NCBI RefSeq assembly: GCF_004016515.1
Contig: NZ_SACT01000001.1
Span: forward strand, 496,001-560,000
Direction of reading: 5' to 3'
Source: Rubrivivax albus
Lineage (GTDB): Bacteria > Pseudomonadota > Gammaproteobacteria > Burkholderiales > Burkholderiaceae_C
DNA: 64,000 bases
Below, in pieces: positions 56,542 to 64,000 of the stretch. The notes under the pieces were generated by a model, which ran no database searches, was not told where the DNA came from, and saw only the letters and a program-made list of their open reading frames with translations. How positions within the stretch are numbered: the first letter of the stretch is position 1; the number at the start of each line of letters is the position of its first letter. The position numbers were made by a program, and so were the translations under genes.

Positions 56542-56577
56542 GAAGTCGTTCCCGGAACACAGTGGAGGGTGCTGCAA

Positions 56578-56593
56578 CGGCACGACCGTGCCG
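56578..56593. promoter_or_regulatory. Inverted repeat between the two PEP-CTERM genes
   Basis: CGGCACG and CGTGCCG form a perfect repeat around AC, in the 79-base gap between the PEP-CTERM stops and start. It could be an attenuator stem (CGGCAC with loop GACC) or an operator; the sequence does not decide. Confidence 0.35.
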
Positions 56594-56620
56594 CCGCGAG
56601 GTGCGTGACGCCGCCGGCGG

Positions 56621-57373
56621 TCAGGCCCCGGTGACCGCCTGGCCGACTCGCCCGGTGGCACGGCGACGTGCCATGGCGACGCCCGCGAGCCCCAGGCCCA
56701 GCATCGCCATGGTCCCCGGCTCCGGCACCGCCGGGACGCGCAGCGCGGTGCCGAAGGTGACGTCGTCGATGCCGTAGATGTCGTTGCGCACGCCGTGGAA
56801 GGTCAGGCTGTCGAACGGTGTGTCGCTGGTGAACCCGAAGAACGTCAGCTGCAGGTTGACCGGCTCGCCGGGCACGGTGATGAAGCTGCCGTCGGCGCTG
56901 AACTGCGTGCGCTCGAATTCGTCGTTGATGCCCTTGAAGTCGGCGCCGAAGGCCGTGATGGGCTGGTCGAAGCTGAACGTCAGGTCGATGCCGGTGTCGG
57001 TGAAGACCATCAGATGCGTCGAGCCATTGATGTTAGTGGAGTTCGACGTCAGTGGCGGTGCGTCGATCAGGTTGTAGATCGTGCCCGCGCCAGGCGTCAT
57101 CGACAGCGTGAAGGCGCCGACGTCCACGGCACTGGTGTGGAAGCCGGTGTCCTTGACCCAGCCGTCGAAGCTCTCCGTGGCGGTCTGCAGCGTGGCGGCA
57201 AGGAATTCGGTCCGGTCGTCGAAGACCGTGAACTCGGCGCGTGCGCTGGTGGCAGCGACGGTGGCCAGGATGGCCAACGATGCGATGGCAGTGCGACGCG
57301 CTGGCCGGGTGGCCGGGCGACGGCGAGCGGGAACCTGTGCAGTGGCGCTGCAGGTGGGACGGATGGTGGTCAT
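56621..57373 (-). CDS. PEP-CTERM sorting domain protein (locus B, first)
   Basis: The 250-residue exported protein has a long, Arg-rich start with a signal peptide (AIASLAILATVAATSARA), then a body with FDDRTEFLAATLQTATESFDGW, FSFDQPITAFGADFKGIND and VRNDIYGIDDVTFG, the pattern of a common PEP-CTERM body class. It ends VPEPGTMAMLGLGLAGVAMARRR. AGGAG precedes the ATG by 6 bases. It begins 76 bases after the regulator stop. Confidence 0.85.
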   Translation of the reverse strand: MTTIRPTCSATAQVPARRRPATRPARRTAIASLAILATVAATSARAEFTVFDDRTEFLAATLQTATESFDGWVKDTGFHTSAVDVGAFTLSMTPGAGTIYNLIDAPPLTSNSTNINGSTHLMVFTDTGIDLTFSFDQPITAFGADFKGINDEFERTQFSADGSFITVPGEPVNLQLTFFGFTSDTPFDSLTFHGVRNDIYGIDDVTFGTALRVPAVPEPGTMAMLGLGLAGVAMARRRATGRVGQAVTGA

Positions 57374-57392
57374 GGTGGGCTCCTGGACAAGG

Positions 57393-57418
57393 GGTCACGA
57401 TCTGGAGGATCGATGACC
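57393..57418. promoter_or_regulatory. Hairpin between regulator B and the first PEP-CTERM gene
   Basis: Arms GGTCA-CGATC and GATCG-TGACC pair around TGGAG with one bulged base. The site lies 20 bases upstream of the PEP-CTERM start and 31 bases after the regulator stop. It may be an attenuator or an operator. Confidence 0.35.
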
Positions 57419-57449
57419 GGCAGTGTCGGGAGCGCCGCGCGCGCTGTCG

Positions 57450-60140
57450 TCAGGAAGCGGTCGGGTTTGCGTCGGTTTGCGGCGGGGTGCCGGGGCGCGG
57501 TGCGCGCCGGCGGTCGCCGTCGGATGTGCGCAGGCCCACCCGCAGGGCCTCGGCCTGCCCCAGCGCCGCGCCGGTGGCCTGGAGATCCTCGTGTTCGCGC
57601 GCGCCGAGTGCAGTGTCGAGGAGCGCCGACAGCCTGGCGATGGAACGCCGCGTGAAGGTGCGCGGCCCATAGGCCCCGCAGCCGCGCACCGGCGAGTCGA
57701 ACCAGCCCAGCAGACGCGCGGCATCGGCGCCGCGGCCTTCGTGCCAGGCCAGCCACGCCATGGCCAGCCACAACAGCTCGGTGATCTGCATGGTGCCCAG
57801 CGTGGGCACGGCGTCGGCCAGCGCGGCACGGGTACCTGCCACGTCGCCGGCATCGGCGCGCATCGCCGTGTGCATGACCAGCAGCTGGGTCTGGCCACGC
57901 AGCCGGCCCGCGGCACGGATCTCGTCGATGGCGGACTGGCCGATGGCCAGCGCGCGGTCGACCTCGCCGAGGTCGTGCTCGGCCAGCATCAGCGTGTGGG
58001 CGGCAATCCAGCTCTCGGCCTGGGCCTCGAGGTCGCGCAGCAGGGCCAGGTCCTCCCGGCAGGCCTGCAGGAAGGTGTCGGCGTGGCCCAGCAGGCGCTG
58101 GTCCTGGGCCCAGGCGCTGCGCATCAGGCGCGTTCGCATGGGCCCCCAGGACGGTTGGACCAGTTCGTACATGCGGTCGACATGGTGGGCCCGCGCCACG
58201 TGCTCGCCCACCTCCAGTGCCAGGGCCCAGGCCAGGTAGTGGGCGTAGTGGGCCCGTGGCGTGTCGCCGTGGTCCTCGAAGGTCTGCACCGCGCGGCGCG
58301 CCAAGGCCAGGTGCTCCTCGGCCGTGAGCATCGGCGTGAAGCGGCAGAGCGTGCCCACGGCCAGATCGATGCCTGCGCGCCGCAGGGGATCACGGTGGGT
58401 CTCGGCGCTGGCGCGCACCGCGAGGCAGAAGCGCGCGCCTTCGGCCGACAGCGCCATGCGCTGGAAGTAGCGGGCCGAGGCAGCCACCAGGTCCAGCCGT
58501 GCGTCGGTCACCGTGGGGTCGTCGGCGTGGGCTTCGGCCCAGCGCAGCGCGCTGCGCAGGTTTTCCAGCTCCGGCTCCAATGGGGCCAGCCAGGGCAGTT
58601 GGGGCACGTCCAACGCCTCGGCCTCGGCCTCGGTGAACAGCGCCACCATGGCCAGCAGGTGCCGCTGTGCCGTCGCGTCTGCCTCGCCGCTGGACTCCAG
58701 CTGTTCCAGGGCGTACTCGCGCACGCTCTCCAGCATGCCGATACGGGCGTCCGGCGCATCGGGTGCTGCGGCCACGAGCATGGACTTGTCGCCCAGCGTG
58801 GCCAGCGCGTCGAGCGTGGTCCAGGGGTCCTCGCCCGGGGCGGTGGCCACGGCGCGGGCCGTGGCGGCCGTGAACCCGCCGCGGAACACCGCCAGCCGGC
58901 GCAGCACGCGTTGTTCGGTGGGCGTGAGCAGCGCATGGCTCCAGTCCAGCGTGGCGCGCAGTGTGCGCTGGTGCGGCAGGGCGGTGCGTGCGCCCTGCGT
59001 CAGCAGCTGCAGGCGGTGTCCGGCGGCGTCGTCCTCGAGCTGCTCCGCCAGACCGTGCACCCCGAGCACGGGTACCCGTGCTGCACCGAGTTCCAGGGCC
59101 AGCGGCAGGCCATCCAGCGAGCGGCAGATCTTCGCCAGCGCCTGCTGCTGCGCCGGCCCGGGCGTGAACCCTTGCAGCCGCGCGCCGATGCGCGTCACCA
59201 GCAGCCGCAGCGCGGGGTTGCCGGCCATGTCCGCGGCGGTGCTGTCCTCGCCGCCGGCCGGCACGGGCAGGGGTGCGACGCGCCAGACCTGCTCGCCTGG
59301 CAACTGCAGCGGCTCCCGGCTCGTGATCAGGAGCCGCAGCCCGGGCAGGTGGGGCGCCCAGTCGGCCAGCCAGGGGGCCAGAACGTCGAGCAGGTGCTCG
59401 GCGTTGTCCAGCACCAGCAGGAGCGGCTGGCCACCGATGGCGCGCACCAGCTCGGCGTCACTGCCAGTGCCCAACGGGGCGATACGCAGCGCACGGGCAA
59501 GTGCGCTGCGCAGGATGCCGGAGTCGGTCGTGGCCGGGGCCAGGGGCGCCAGCGGCAGCCACCAGACGCCGCCGGCATGCCGCCCCTGTCGCGCCCGGGC
59601 CACCGCCAGTGCCAGGCGGGTCTTGCCGACGCCGCCGGGCCCGGTGAGCGTGAGCAGCGGAGTGCTGTCCACCTGCTCGCACAGGGCGGCGATGTCCTCG
59701 TCGCGGCCGAACAGCGCGGGCCCGGGCGGCGGCAGGTTGCCGTCGGGTGCCGGTGCCGCAAGGCCGGCCATGGCCTTCGAGAGCGGCCCGGGCGCCGGTT
59801 CAGTAGCCGACGCTGCCGCCGGCGTGGGTGCCTGCTCGGCGATCACGTCGCCGATGAAGCGGTAGCCCCGCCGCGGCACGGTCTCGATCCAGCGCGGGGC
59901 CTTGGCATCGTCGCCGAGGGCGGCACGGAGTTCGCTCACCACGGTCTTGATCGCGCCTTCGCTGACGAAGCGTCGGCCCCAGACGATGTCGAGCAGGTCG
60001 TCCTTTGGCACCAGGGTCTGCGGCCGGCGGACGAGACAAACCAGCAGTTCGAACGACTTCGGCGGCAGGTCCACCACCGTGCCCGACCGGCGCAGCCGGG
60101 CGTCGGGGATGTCGAGCTCGAACTCGCCGAAGCGGATCAT
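57450..60140 (-). CDS. Winged-helix/ATPase regulator of locus B
   Basis: The 896-residue cytoplasmic protein has an OmpR/CadC-like winged helix at residues 1-100 (FGEFELDIPDARLRRSG, LPPKSFELLVCLVRR, VSEGAIKTVVSELRAALGDDAK, IETVPRRGYRFIGDV). A linker leads to an NTPase with FGRDEDI, Walker A GPGGVGKT (167-174) and Walker B LVLDNAEHL (Asp245). The rest is helical repeats. It lacks the BTAD domain of the locus A regulator but keeps the same head-ATPase-helical tail plan. The ATG at 60140 starts directly at the winged helix; a GTG 24 bases upstream is an alternative. It diverges from the small protein gene at 60274. Confidence 0.85.
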   Translation of the reverse strand: MIRFGEFELDIPDARLRRSGTVVDLPPKSFELLVCLVRRPQTLVPKDDLLDIVWGRRFVSEGAIKTVVSELRAALGDDAKAPRWIETVPRRGYRFIGDVIAEQAPTPAAASATEPAPGPLSKAMAGLAAPAPDGNLPPPGPALFGRDEDIAALCEQVDSTPLLTLTGPGGVGKTRLALAVARARQGRHAGGVWWLPLAPLAPATTDSGILRSALARALRIAPLGTGSDAELVRAIGGQPLLLVLDNAEHLLDVLAPWLADWAPHLPGLRLLITSREPLQLPGEQVWRVAPLPVPAGGEDSTAADMAGNPALRLLVTRIGARLQGFTPGPAQQQALAKICRSLDGLPLALELGAARVPVLGVHGLAEQLEDDAAGHRLQLLTQGARTALPHQRTLRATLDWSHALLTPTEQRVLRRLAVFRGGFTAATARAVATAPGEDPWTTLDALATLGDKSMLVAAAPDAPDARIGMLESVREYALEQLESSGEADATAQRHLLAMVALFTEAEAEALDVPQLPWLAPLEPELENLRSALRWAEAHADDPTVTDARLDLVAASARYFQRMALSAEGARFCLAVRASAETHRDPLRRAGIDLAVGTLCRFTPMLTAEEHLALARRAVQTFEDHGDTPRAHYAHYLAWALALEVGEHVARAHHVDRMYELVQPSWGPMRTRLMRSAWAQDQRLLGHADTFLQACREDLALLRDLEAQAESWIAAHTLMLAEHDLGEVDRALAIGQSAIDEIRAAGRLRGQTQLLVMHTAMRADAGDVAGTRAALADAVPTLGTMQITELLWLAMAWLAWHEGRGADAARLLGWFDSPVRGCGAYGPRTFTRRSIARLSALLDTALGAREHEDLQATGAALGQAEALRVGLRTSDGDRRRAPRPGTPPQTDANPTAS

Positions 60141-60273
60141 TGGGACGGCACTGCGCTCGGTCACCGGCACATTCTGCCGCCAACGACGGCGCTGACCGGA
60201 AACCGACGGTGTGCTGACGACTTCGGGCGGCGCACCCCTCAGACTGCGCTCACCCCCCTTGCCTGGAAGCATC

Positions 60274-60483
60274 ATGAGACAACCATGCCCACAGACCTTT
60301 GCCTTGCGGCTGATCTCGCCGCCCAACGAGGGCCAGGTCGGCGAGATCGAACACGTGCTCAGCGGGGAACGAAGACGCTTCTCCAGCGGCGCAGAGTTGT
60401 TGTCGGCGCTGCAAGGGCTGCAGCGGGACCTGGCAGATGCGGTGTCGACAACGGCCGGATCAGCGGTCGTGCCTCACCGTTGA
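60274..60483 (+). CDS. Small conserved-pattern protein of locus B (69 aa)
   Basis: I do not recognise a named family. The protein has the same plan as the locus A protein (1577-1801): a strand (TFALRLI), a Pro/Gly turn, a second strand (VGEIEHVLSGE), a basic RRRF and then SSGAELLSALQGL as a helix. A gapless 38-residue alignment shares L, P, G, V, F, S, L, L with matched F/Y, R/K and I/L changes. It diverges from regulator B (start 60140) by 133 bases. ATG 60274 is chosen; an in-frame start 63 bases upstream would overlap the promoter area. No signal peptide. The convergent SDR gene ends 3 bases away. Confidence 0.65.
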   Translation: MRQPCPQTFALRLISPPNEGQVGEIEHVLSGERRRFSSGAELLSALQGLQRDLADAVSTTAGSAVVPHR

Positions 60484-60486
60484 GCC

Positions 60487-61272
60487 TCAGGTCAGCACCG
60501 ACTGCTGCGCGATGCCCGCGTCCACCAGCACGTGCTGGCCGGTCATGCCGTTGCTGTCGTCGGCGGCCAGGAACAGCGTGGGCCGCGCCACGTGGCCGGG
60601 GTCGAGGCGGATCTTCAGGCACTGCGCGTCCAGGAAGGCCTGGTCGGCCGCCGGGTCGCGGTGCAGCGTGGTCTGGCGTTCGGTGACGATGGCGCCGGGC
60701 ACGATGGCGTTGACGCGGATGTGGCGCGGGCCGAGTTCGCGCGCCAGCGTGCGCGTGAGGCCCAGGATGCCGGCCTTGGCCGTGGTGTAGCCCACCAGGT
60801 TGGGCCGCCCGCGCAGCCAGCTCACCGAGCCCATGTTGACGATGCTGCCGCCGCCGGCGGCCGCCATGCCCGGTGCCACGGCCTGGATGGCGAAGAAGTA
60901 GTGCTTCAGGTTGAGTGCCAGGCGGTCGTCCCAGAACTCCGGCGTCACGTCCTCCATCGCATGGCGGTCATCGCGGCCCGCGTTGTTGACGAGCACGCCG
61001 ACGGGGCCGAGCTCCTGGGCCACACGGGCCAGCAGGGCCTGGTAGGCTGGCACGTCGCGCACGTCGCAGGGCGCGTACCAGGGGGCTGGATGCCCGGCAG
61101 CAATGCACTCGGCGATCAGGGCGTCGCCGCCACCTTCGCGCGTCCCGCAGAAGGCGACGCGGGCGCCCTGGGCGGCAAAGGCACGCACCAGTTCGGCACC
61201 GATGCCGGAACTGCCGCCGGAGATGAAGACGACCTTGTCGCGCAGCGACGGGTAGCTGGCATAGGTGTTCAT
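60487..61272 (-). CDS. Short-chain dehydrogenase (sugar 1-dehydrogenase-like)
   Basis: A 261-residue classical SDR: VFISGGSSGIGAELV (~15-29), NNAGRDD (~92), catalytic Ser in NMGSVSWL (~140), Tyr/Lys in GYTTAKAG (~158), and C-terminal MTGQHVLVDAGIA. The body fits sugar dehydrogenases such as those for L-arabinose, D-xylose or galactose. Its ATG overlaps the Gfo/Idh/MocA stop (ATGA), so it is coupled to it; with the sugar ABC permeases it suggests oxidative catabolism of one sugar or sugar acid. Confidence 0.85.
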   Translation of the reverse strand: MNTYASYPSLRDKVVFISGGSSGIGAELVRAFAAQGARVAFCGTREGGGDALIAECIAAGHPAPWYAPCDVRDVPAYQALLARVAQELGPVGVLVNNAGRDDRHAMEDVTPEFWDDRLALNLKHYFFAIQAVAPGMAAAGGGSIVNMGSVSWLRGRPNLVGYTTAKAGILGLTRTLARELGPRHIRVNAIVPGAIVTERQTTLHRDPAADQAFLDAQCLKIRLDPGHVARPTLFLAADDSNGMTGQHVLVDAGIAQQSVLT

Positions 61273-62390
61273 GGCTGCCAGACCTCGGCCATGTCCACCA
61301 CGCGCCGCTCGGCGATGCTGCGGTGCGCGGCGATGCCGGTGGCCACGCTGCGCAGGCCTTCTTCCAGCGGGATCTCGGCCGGCCGCCCTTCGCGGAGCGC
61401 GGCGGCGAAGCGCTGGTGCTCGATGTAGGACGCACCGAAATGCGCGCCGGCGTAACGGATGTTCGTGTCCCACACGCGCCGGGTGTCCACCCCGCGGCCG
61501 GTGCCCGAGGCCTGGCCCCAGGCGGCGCGGCGGCCCCAGTCGGCGCGCCGGCTGTGGCGCAGCACCAGGGACGGCAGCAGCGATTCGAGCTTGCCTTCGT
61601 CGCCCACGATCACGAGGTGCTCGTTGTCGGTGGAGCCTTCGGCGAACATGCACAGGTCCAGGCAGGCGCGGGTGCCGCCGGGGTACTCCACCACGACGTA
61701 GGCGTTGTCCAGGATGTCCGGCACCTTTCCCTCGTAGTTTTCGTCGAGGTGGTTCACGCTCTGCGCGCCGCTGGCGAACACGCGCGCCGGATGTTCACCG
61801 ACGATCAGGTCCATCAGGTTGAAGTAGTGGCAGCACTTCTCGACCAGGGTGCCGCCGGTGTTGGCGCTGAAGCGGTTCCAGTCGCCCACCTTGGGGTAGA
61901 ACGGCTCTCGGTGCTCCCGGATGGCTACCTGGTGGACGCGCCCTACCGCGCCGCCCTGGGCCATGCGGATGGCCTCGGCCACCGGCGGCATGTAGCGGTA
62001 CTCCTGCGCCACCCAGGTCAGCGGCTTGCGGCCCGCGGCCAGCTGCAGCAGGTCGAAACCGTCTTCCATGCGCGTGACGATCGGCTTCTCGGCCAGTACA
62101 TGCAGGTCGGTGGCCAGCACGTCACGCAGCACGGCGGCATGCGTGAAGTTGGGTGAGGCCACGATCACGGCGTCGCAGCGACCGCTGTCCAGGAGTTCGG
62201 CATGCGCGTCGAACATCATGGGCGTGAAACGACATTGCCGGGCCAGCGCTTCCGCTTGGGCGCGGCTGTTCGCCTCGGGGTCGGCGATGGCAGTGACCTC
62301 GGCGCCGCCGAGCGCTGCGAGGTTGAGGATGTGCTCGCGGCCCATGCTGCCGCAGCCGATGATGCCCCAGCGGATCGTTGTTGCTTCCAT
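61269..62390 (-). CDS. Gfo/Idh/MocA-family dehydrogenase
   Basis: The 373-residue protein has the NAD(P) motif WGIIGCGSMGREH (~8-20), the EKP motif in VLAEKPIVTRMEDGF (~98) and a C-terminal beta-sheet dimer domain. Members oxidise sugars, inositols or amino sugars. The 4-base overlap with the next SDR gene and the ABC permeases upstream suggest one sugar-catabolic operon. The substrate is not recognisable. The upstream gap of 350 bases holds repeats rather than a gene. Confidence 0.88.
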   Translation of the reverse strand: MEATTIRWGIIGCGSMGREHILNLAALGGAEVTAIADPEANSRAQAEALARQCRFTPMMFDAHAELLDSGRCDAVIVASPNFTHAAVLRDVLATDLHVLAEKPIVTRMEDGFDLLQLAAGRKPLTWVAQEYRYMPPVAEAIRMAQGGAVGRVHQVAIREHREPFYPKVGDWNRFSANTGGTLVEKCCHYFNLMDLIVGEHPARVFASGAQSVNHLDENYEGKVPDILDNAYVVVEYPGGTRACLDLCMFAEGSTDNEHLVIVGDEGKLESLLPSLVLRHSRRADWGRRAAWGQASGTGRGVDTRRVWDTNIRYAGAHFGASYIEHQRFAAALREGRPAEIPLEEGLRSVATGIAAHRSIAERRVVDMAEVWQP

Positions 62391-62450
62391 TCAATGGGCC
62401 CCTTTCGACCCGGAGCGGCCGTTGGACCTTTGTCCGTTTGCATTGGCGCG

Positions 62451-62554
62451 GGCCACGGAGGGCGGGCCTGGCCTGTCGCTCCTGTCCCCCGGCTCGCGCA
62501 GGGCGCTCGCCTCCTCCTTGACCTCGCGCCAGGCCAGACCCGCCCTCCGCGGCC
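62451..62554. repeat. Long imperfect inverted repeat in the 62391-62740 gap
   Basis: Two 24-bp arms at 62451-62474 and 62531-62554 are complementary at 22 of 24 positions, with a 56-base spacer. No convincing gene is present in the whole 350-base gap, which also holds the paired short repeats at 62600-62674. The structure looks like a mobile-type intergenic repeat or a large RNA stem inside the operon. Confidence 0.55.
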
Positions 62555-62599
62555 GGACACAGCGAAGCGGTCGGCCGGCATGCCGACTCGTCCATCTGG

Positions 62600-62674
62600 C
62601 TGGAGTCCCCTTCCCGGAGGGGGGCTGGCGGGGAGACGTCGAACGCACTGGAGCCCCTTCCTGGAGGGGGCTCG
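62600..62674. repeat. Two copies of a ~27-base hairpin repeat
   Basis: Copies at 62600-62627 and 62648-62674 share CTGGAG, CCCCTTCC, GGAGGGGG and CT in the same order. Each copy folds into a small stem (CCCC with GGGG around TTCC/GGA). Such GC-rich palindromic units recur between genes in related genomes, as far as I recall; their origin here is not shown. Confidence 0.5.
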
Positions 62675-62740
62675 GGGGAGCCCACGGAAAGCGGGTCGTC
62701 AGGCCCAAAGGAGCCGAAGGCGAGTTTGGGTCGATGGCCG

Positions 62741-63586
62741 TCATCCCTTGAGCCCGCCCTGTGTCAAGCCGCTCACCACCCGTTCCTGGAACACCGCGAT
62801 CAGGATTGCAATCGGCACGATGGCCACCACCAGCGCGGCGGAGATCACCGGCCAGGGGAAGACGAACTCCGTCTGATAGAGCGTGATGCCCACGGGCAGC
62901 GTCCGCATCGACGGGTTGGAGTTCAGCGACAAGGCGAGCAGGAACTCGTCCCAGGCGTTCACGAAGCTCAGGATGCCGGCGGTGAACACGCCGGGGGCGG
63001 CCAGCGGCACCACCACGCGCCACAGCGCGCCCAGGCGGGTGCAGCCGTCGATCATCGCGGCGTTCTCGATGTCGCGCGGGATGCTCTGGAAGAAGCTCAC
63101 CAGCACCAGCGTGCACACCGGCAGGCTCAGCACCGTGTAGGGCAGCACCAGGGCCAGGTAGGTGTTGAGCAGGCCCAGGCCGCGCATGGTCTCGAAGATG
63201 GGCACCAGCAGCGTGATCAGCGGGAACATGCTGCTGGCCACGATGGCCGTCAGGATCCACTGCCGGTGTCGCAGGTTCAGCCGCGCGATGGCGTAGGCCG
63301 CCAGCGCCGAGACGATCAGCGTGACGACGGTGGAAATGGCGGCCACCGCGGCGCTGTTGGCCAGGAACTTCAGCAGCGGCTGGTCGGTGAAGGCCGCCAC
63401 GTAGTTGTCCAGCGTGGGGTTGCGCGGGATCCAGGTGATGGGCCGCGTCACCAGTTCGGCCTCGGTCTTCAGGCTGGTGAGCAGGATCCACAGCGCCGGG
63501 AAGAAGCCATTGAGCACCACGATCGCCGCGGCGATCCAGCGCAGGCGCGGGCCGCTCCAGGGCGATGCGTAGACCGGCGACGTCAT
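62741..63586 (-). CDS. Carbohydrate ABC transporter permease (MalG type)
   Basis: The 281-residue inner-membrane permease has six helices and the EAA loop (ENAAMIDGCTRLGALWRVVVPLAAPGVFTA, in parts, ~195), plus C-terminal FQERVVSGLTQGGLKG typical of MalG-like proteins. It pairs with the MalF-like permease that follows upstream on the same strand. With the downstream Gfo/Idh/MocA and SDR genes it is part of an uptake and catabolic unit for a sugar. ATG 63586 is the start that gives the family's N terminus. Confidence 0.93.
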   Translation of the reverse strand: MTSPVYASPWSGPRLRWIAAAIVVLNGFFPALWILLTSLKTEAELVTRPITWIPRNPTLDNYVAAFTDQPLLKFLANSAAVAAISTVVTLIVSALAAYAIARLNLRHRQWILTAIVASSMFPLITLLVPIFETMRGLGLLNTYLALVLPYTVLSLPVCTLVLVSFFQSIPRDIENAAMIDGCTRLGALWRVVVPLAAPGVFTAGILSFVNAWDEFLLALSLNSNPSMRTLPVGITLYQTEFVFPWPVISAALVVAIVPIAILIAVFQERVVSGLTQGGLKG

Positions 63587-63644
63587 GGCGATGCCCTCCG
63601 CGCGACGCGCTGCGGGATGAACGCTTGGGAACTGCCCGGTGCGT

Positions 63645-64000
63645 TCATGCCTGGCTCGCGATGCGCTTGAGGTAGATGGCCGTGATCGCCATCGACAGCA
63701 GGAACATGAACACCGCCAGCGTGCTGCTGTAGCCAATGTCGCCGTACTCGATGCTGTTCTTGTGGATCAGCATGGCCAGCGTCTCGGTGGCGTTGCCCGG
63801 GCCGCCGCGCGTCATGGTGTACGGGATGTCGAAGGTCTGCAGCGCGGTGATGGTGCGGAAGATCAGCGCCACCACGATGGACGGCATCAGCATCGGCAGC
63901 GTGATCTCCCGGAACTGCTGCCACTGGCTGGCGCCGTCGACCTCGGCCGCCTCGTACAGCGAGTTCGGGATCATCTGCAGGCCGGCCAGCAGGATCAGCG
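63645..64000 (-). CDS. Carbohydrate ABC transporter permease (MalF type), 3' part
   Basis: 118 C-terminal residues are visible; the gene runs off the right edge. MIPNSLYEAAEVDGASQWQQFREITLPML is the EAA loop that binds the transporter ATPase, followed by two membrane helices. It is the partner of the MalG-type permease at 62741, 58 bases downstream. The binding protein and ATPase genes probably lie outside the window. Confidence 0.92.
   Translation of the reverse strand, partial: LILLAGLQMIPNSLYEAAEVDGASQWQQFREITLPMLMPSIVVALIFRTITALQTFDIPYTMTRGGPGNATETLAMLIHKNSIEYGDIGYSSTLAVFMFLLSMAITAIYLKRIASQA

Noticed and set aside
57423..60686. Long plus-strand open frame opposite regulator B
   Set aside because: Gln/Arg/Gly-rich shadow without motifs; the minus-strand frame has a winged helix and a P-loop.

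Overview
The window is about 64 kb of very GC-rich, densely coded chromosome with genes on both strands and gaps mostly under 200 bases. The mix points to a betaproteobacterium of the order Burkholderiales, probably near Rubrivivax, Ideonella or Leptothrix. The evidence is two Bug-type periplasmic receptors, three PEP-CTERM proteins, a flavocytochrome c sulfide dehydrogenase subunit, a Vitreoscilla-type globin, a SulP transporter next to a rhodanese, and many GTG/TTG starts. I see no rRNA, tRNA, CRISPR array, prophage or transposase. The ends cut a sulfide dehydrogenase gene (left) and a sugar ABC permease gene (right).

Layout. 1-5 kb: end of fccB, then locus A: a 1041-residue winged-helix/BTAD/ATPase regulator, a 74-residue protein and a PEP-CTERM protein. 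5-15 kb: housekeeping and amino-acid genes (tam-like methyltransferase, hydrolase, argG, ggt, DUF2855, asparaginase, EamA transporter, MscS channel, DUF429). 15-20 kb: TonB-dependent receptor, then a divergent pair of regulators that have both lost their key signal-receiving residues. 20-25 kb: MarR - Bug receptor - sulfatase unit with a clear operator, and an unknown membrane protein. 25-37 kb: Lhr-type helicase, secreted nuclease, secreted tail-collar protein, peptide-binding protein with a C26 hydrolase, SulP-rhodanese-MBL unit, DUF3011 protein, potassium channel with a zinc ribbon, thioesterase. 37-44 kb: L-threonate/tetronate catabolic operon (ltnD-otnK-bug-otnC-otnI) behind a FadR-type GntR regulator, preceded by a ferredoxin and a flavin reductase. 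44-50 kb: MtfA-like peptidase, SDR, MATE pump, cytochrome c, D-amino-acid dehydrogenase, arginase. 50-54 kb: a TIR/NB-ARC/repeat protein and a globin. 54-60.5 kb: locus B, a second regulator / small protein / PEP-CTERM set. 60.5-64 kb: SDR, Gfo/Idh/MocA dehydrogenase and ABC permeases for a sugar.

The most novel item is a module present twice (673-5047 and 55915-60483). Each copy has a large regulator (OmpR-type DNA-binding head, NTPase, helical-repeat tail), a ~70-residue protein and one or two PEP-CTERM exported proteins. The two small proteins align without gaps over 38 residues although nothing else in the loci is duplicated. Locus A also has a tandem 11-bp repeat ahead of the small gene, the kind of site OmpR-fold heads bind. 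Other notable items are the TIR-STAND protein, the degenerate MocR and response-regulator pair, and two well-formed operators (MarR, GntR).

All functions are read from sequence motifs and recalled family signatures; no database search was run.
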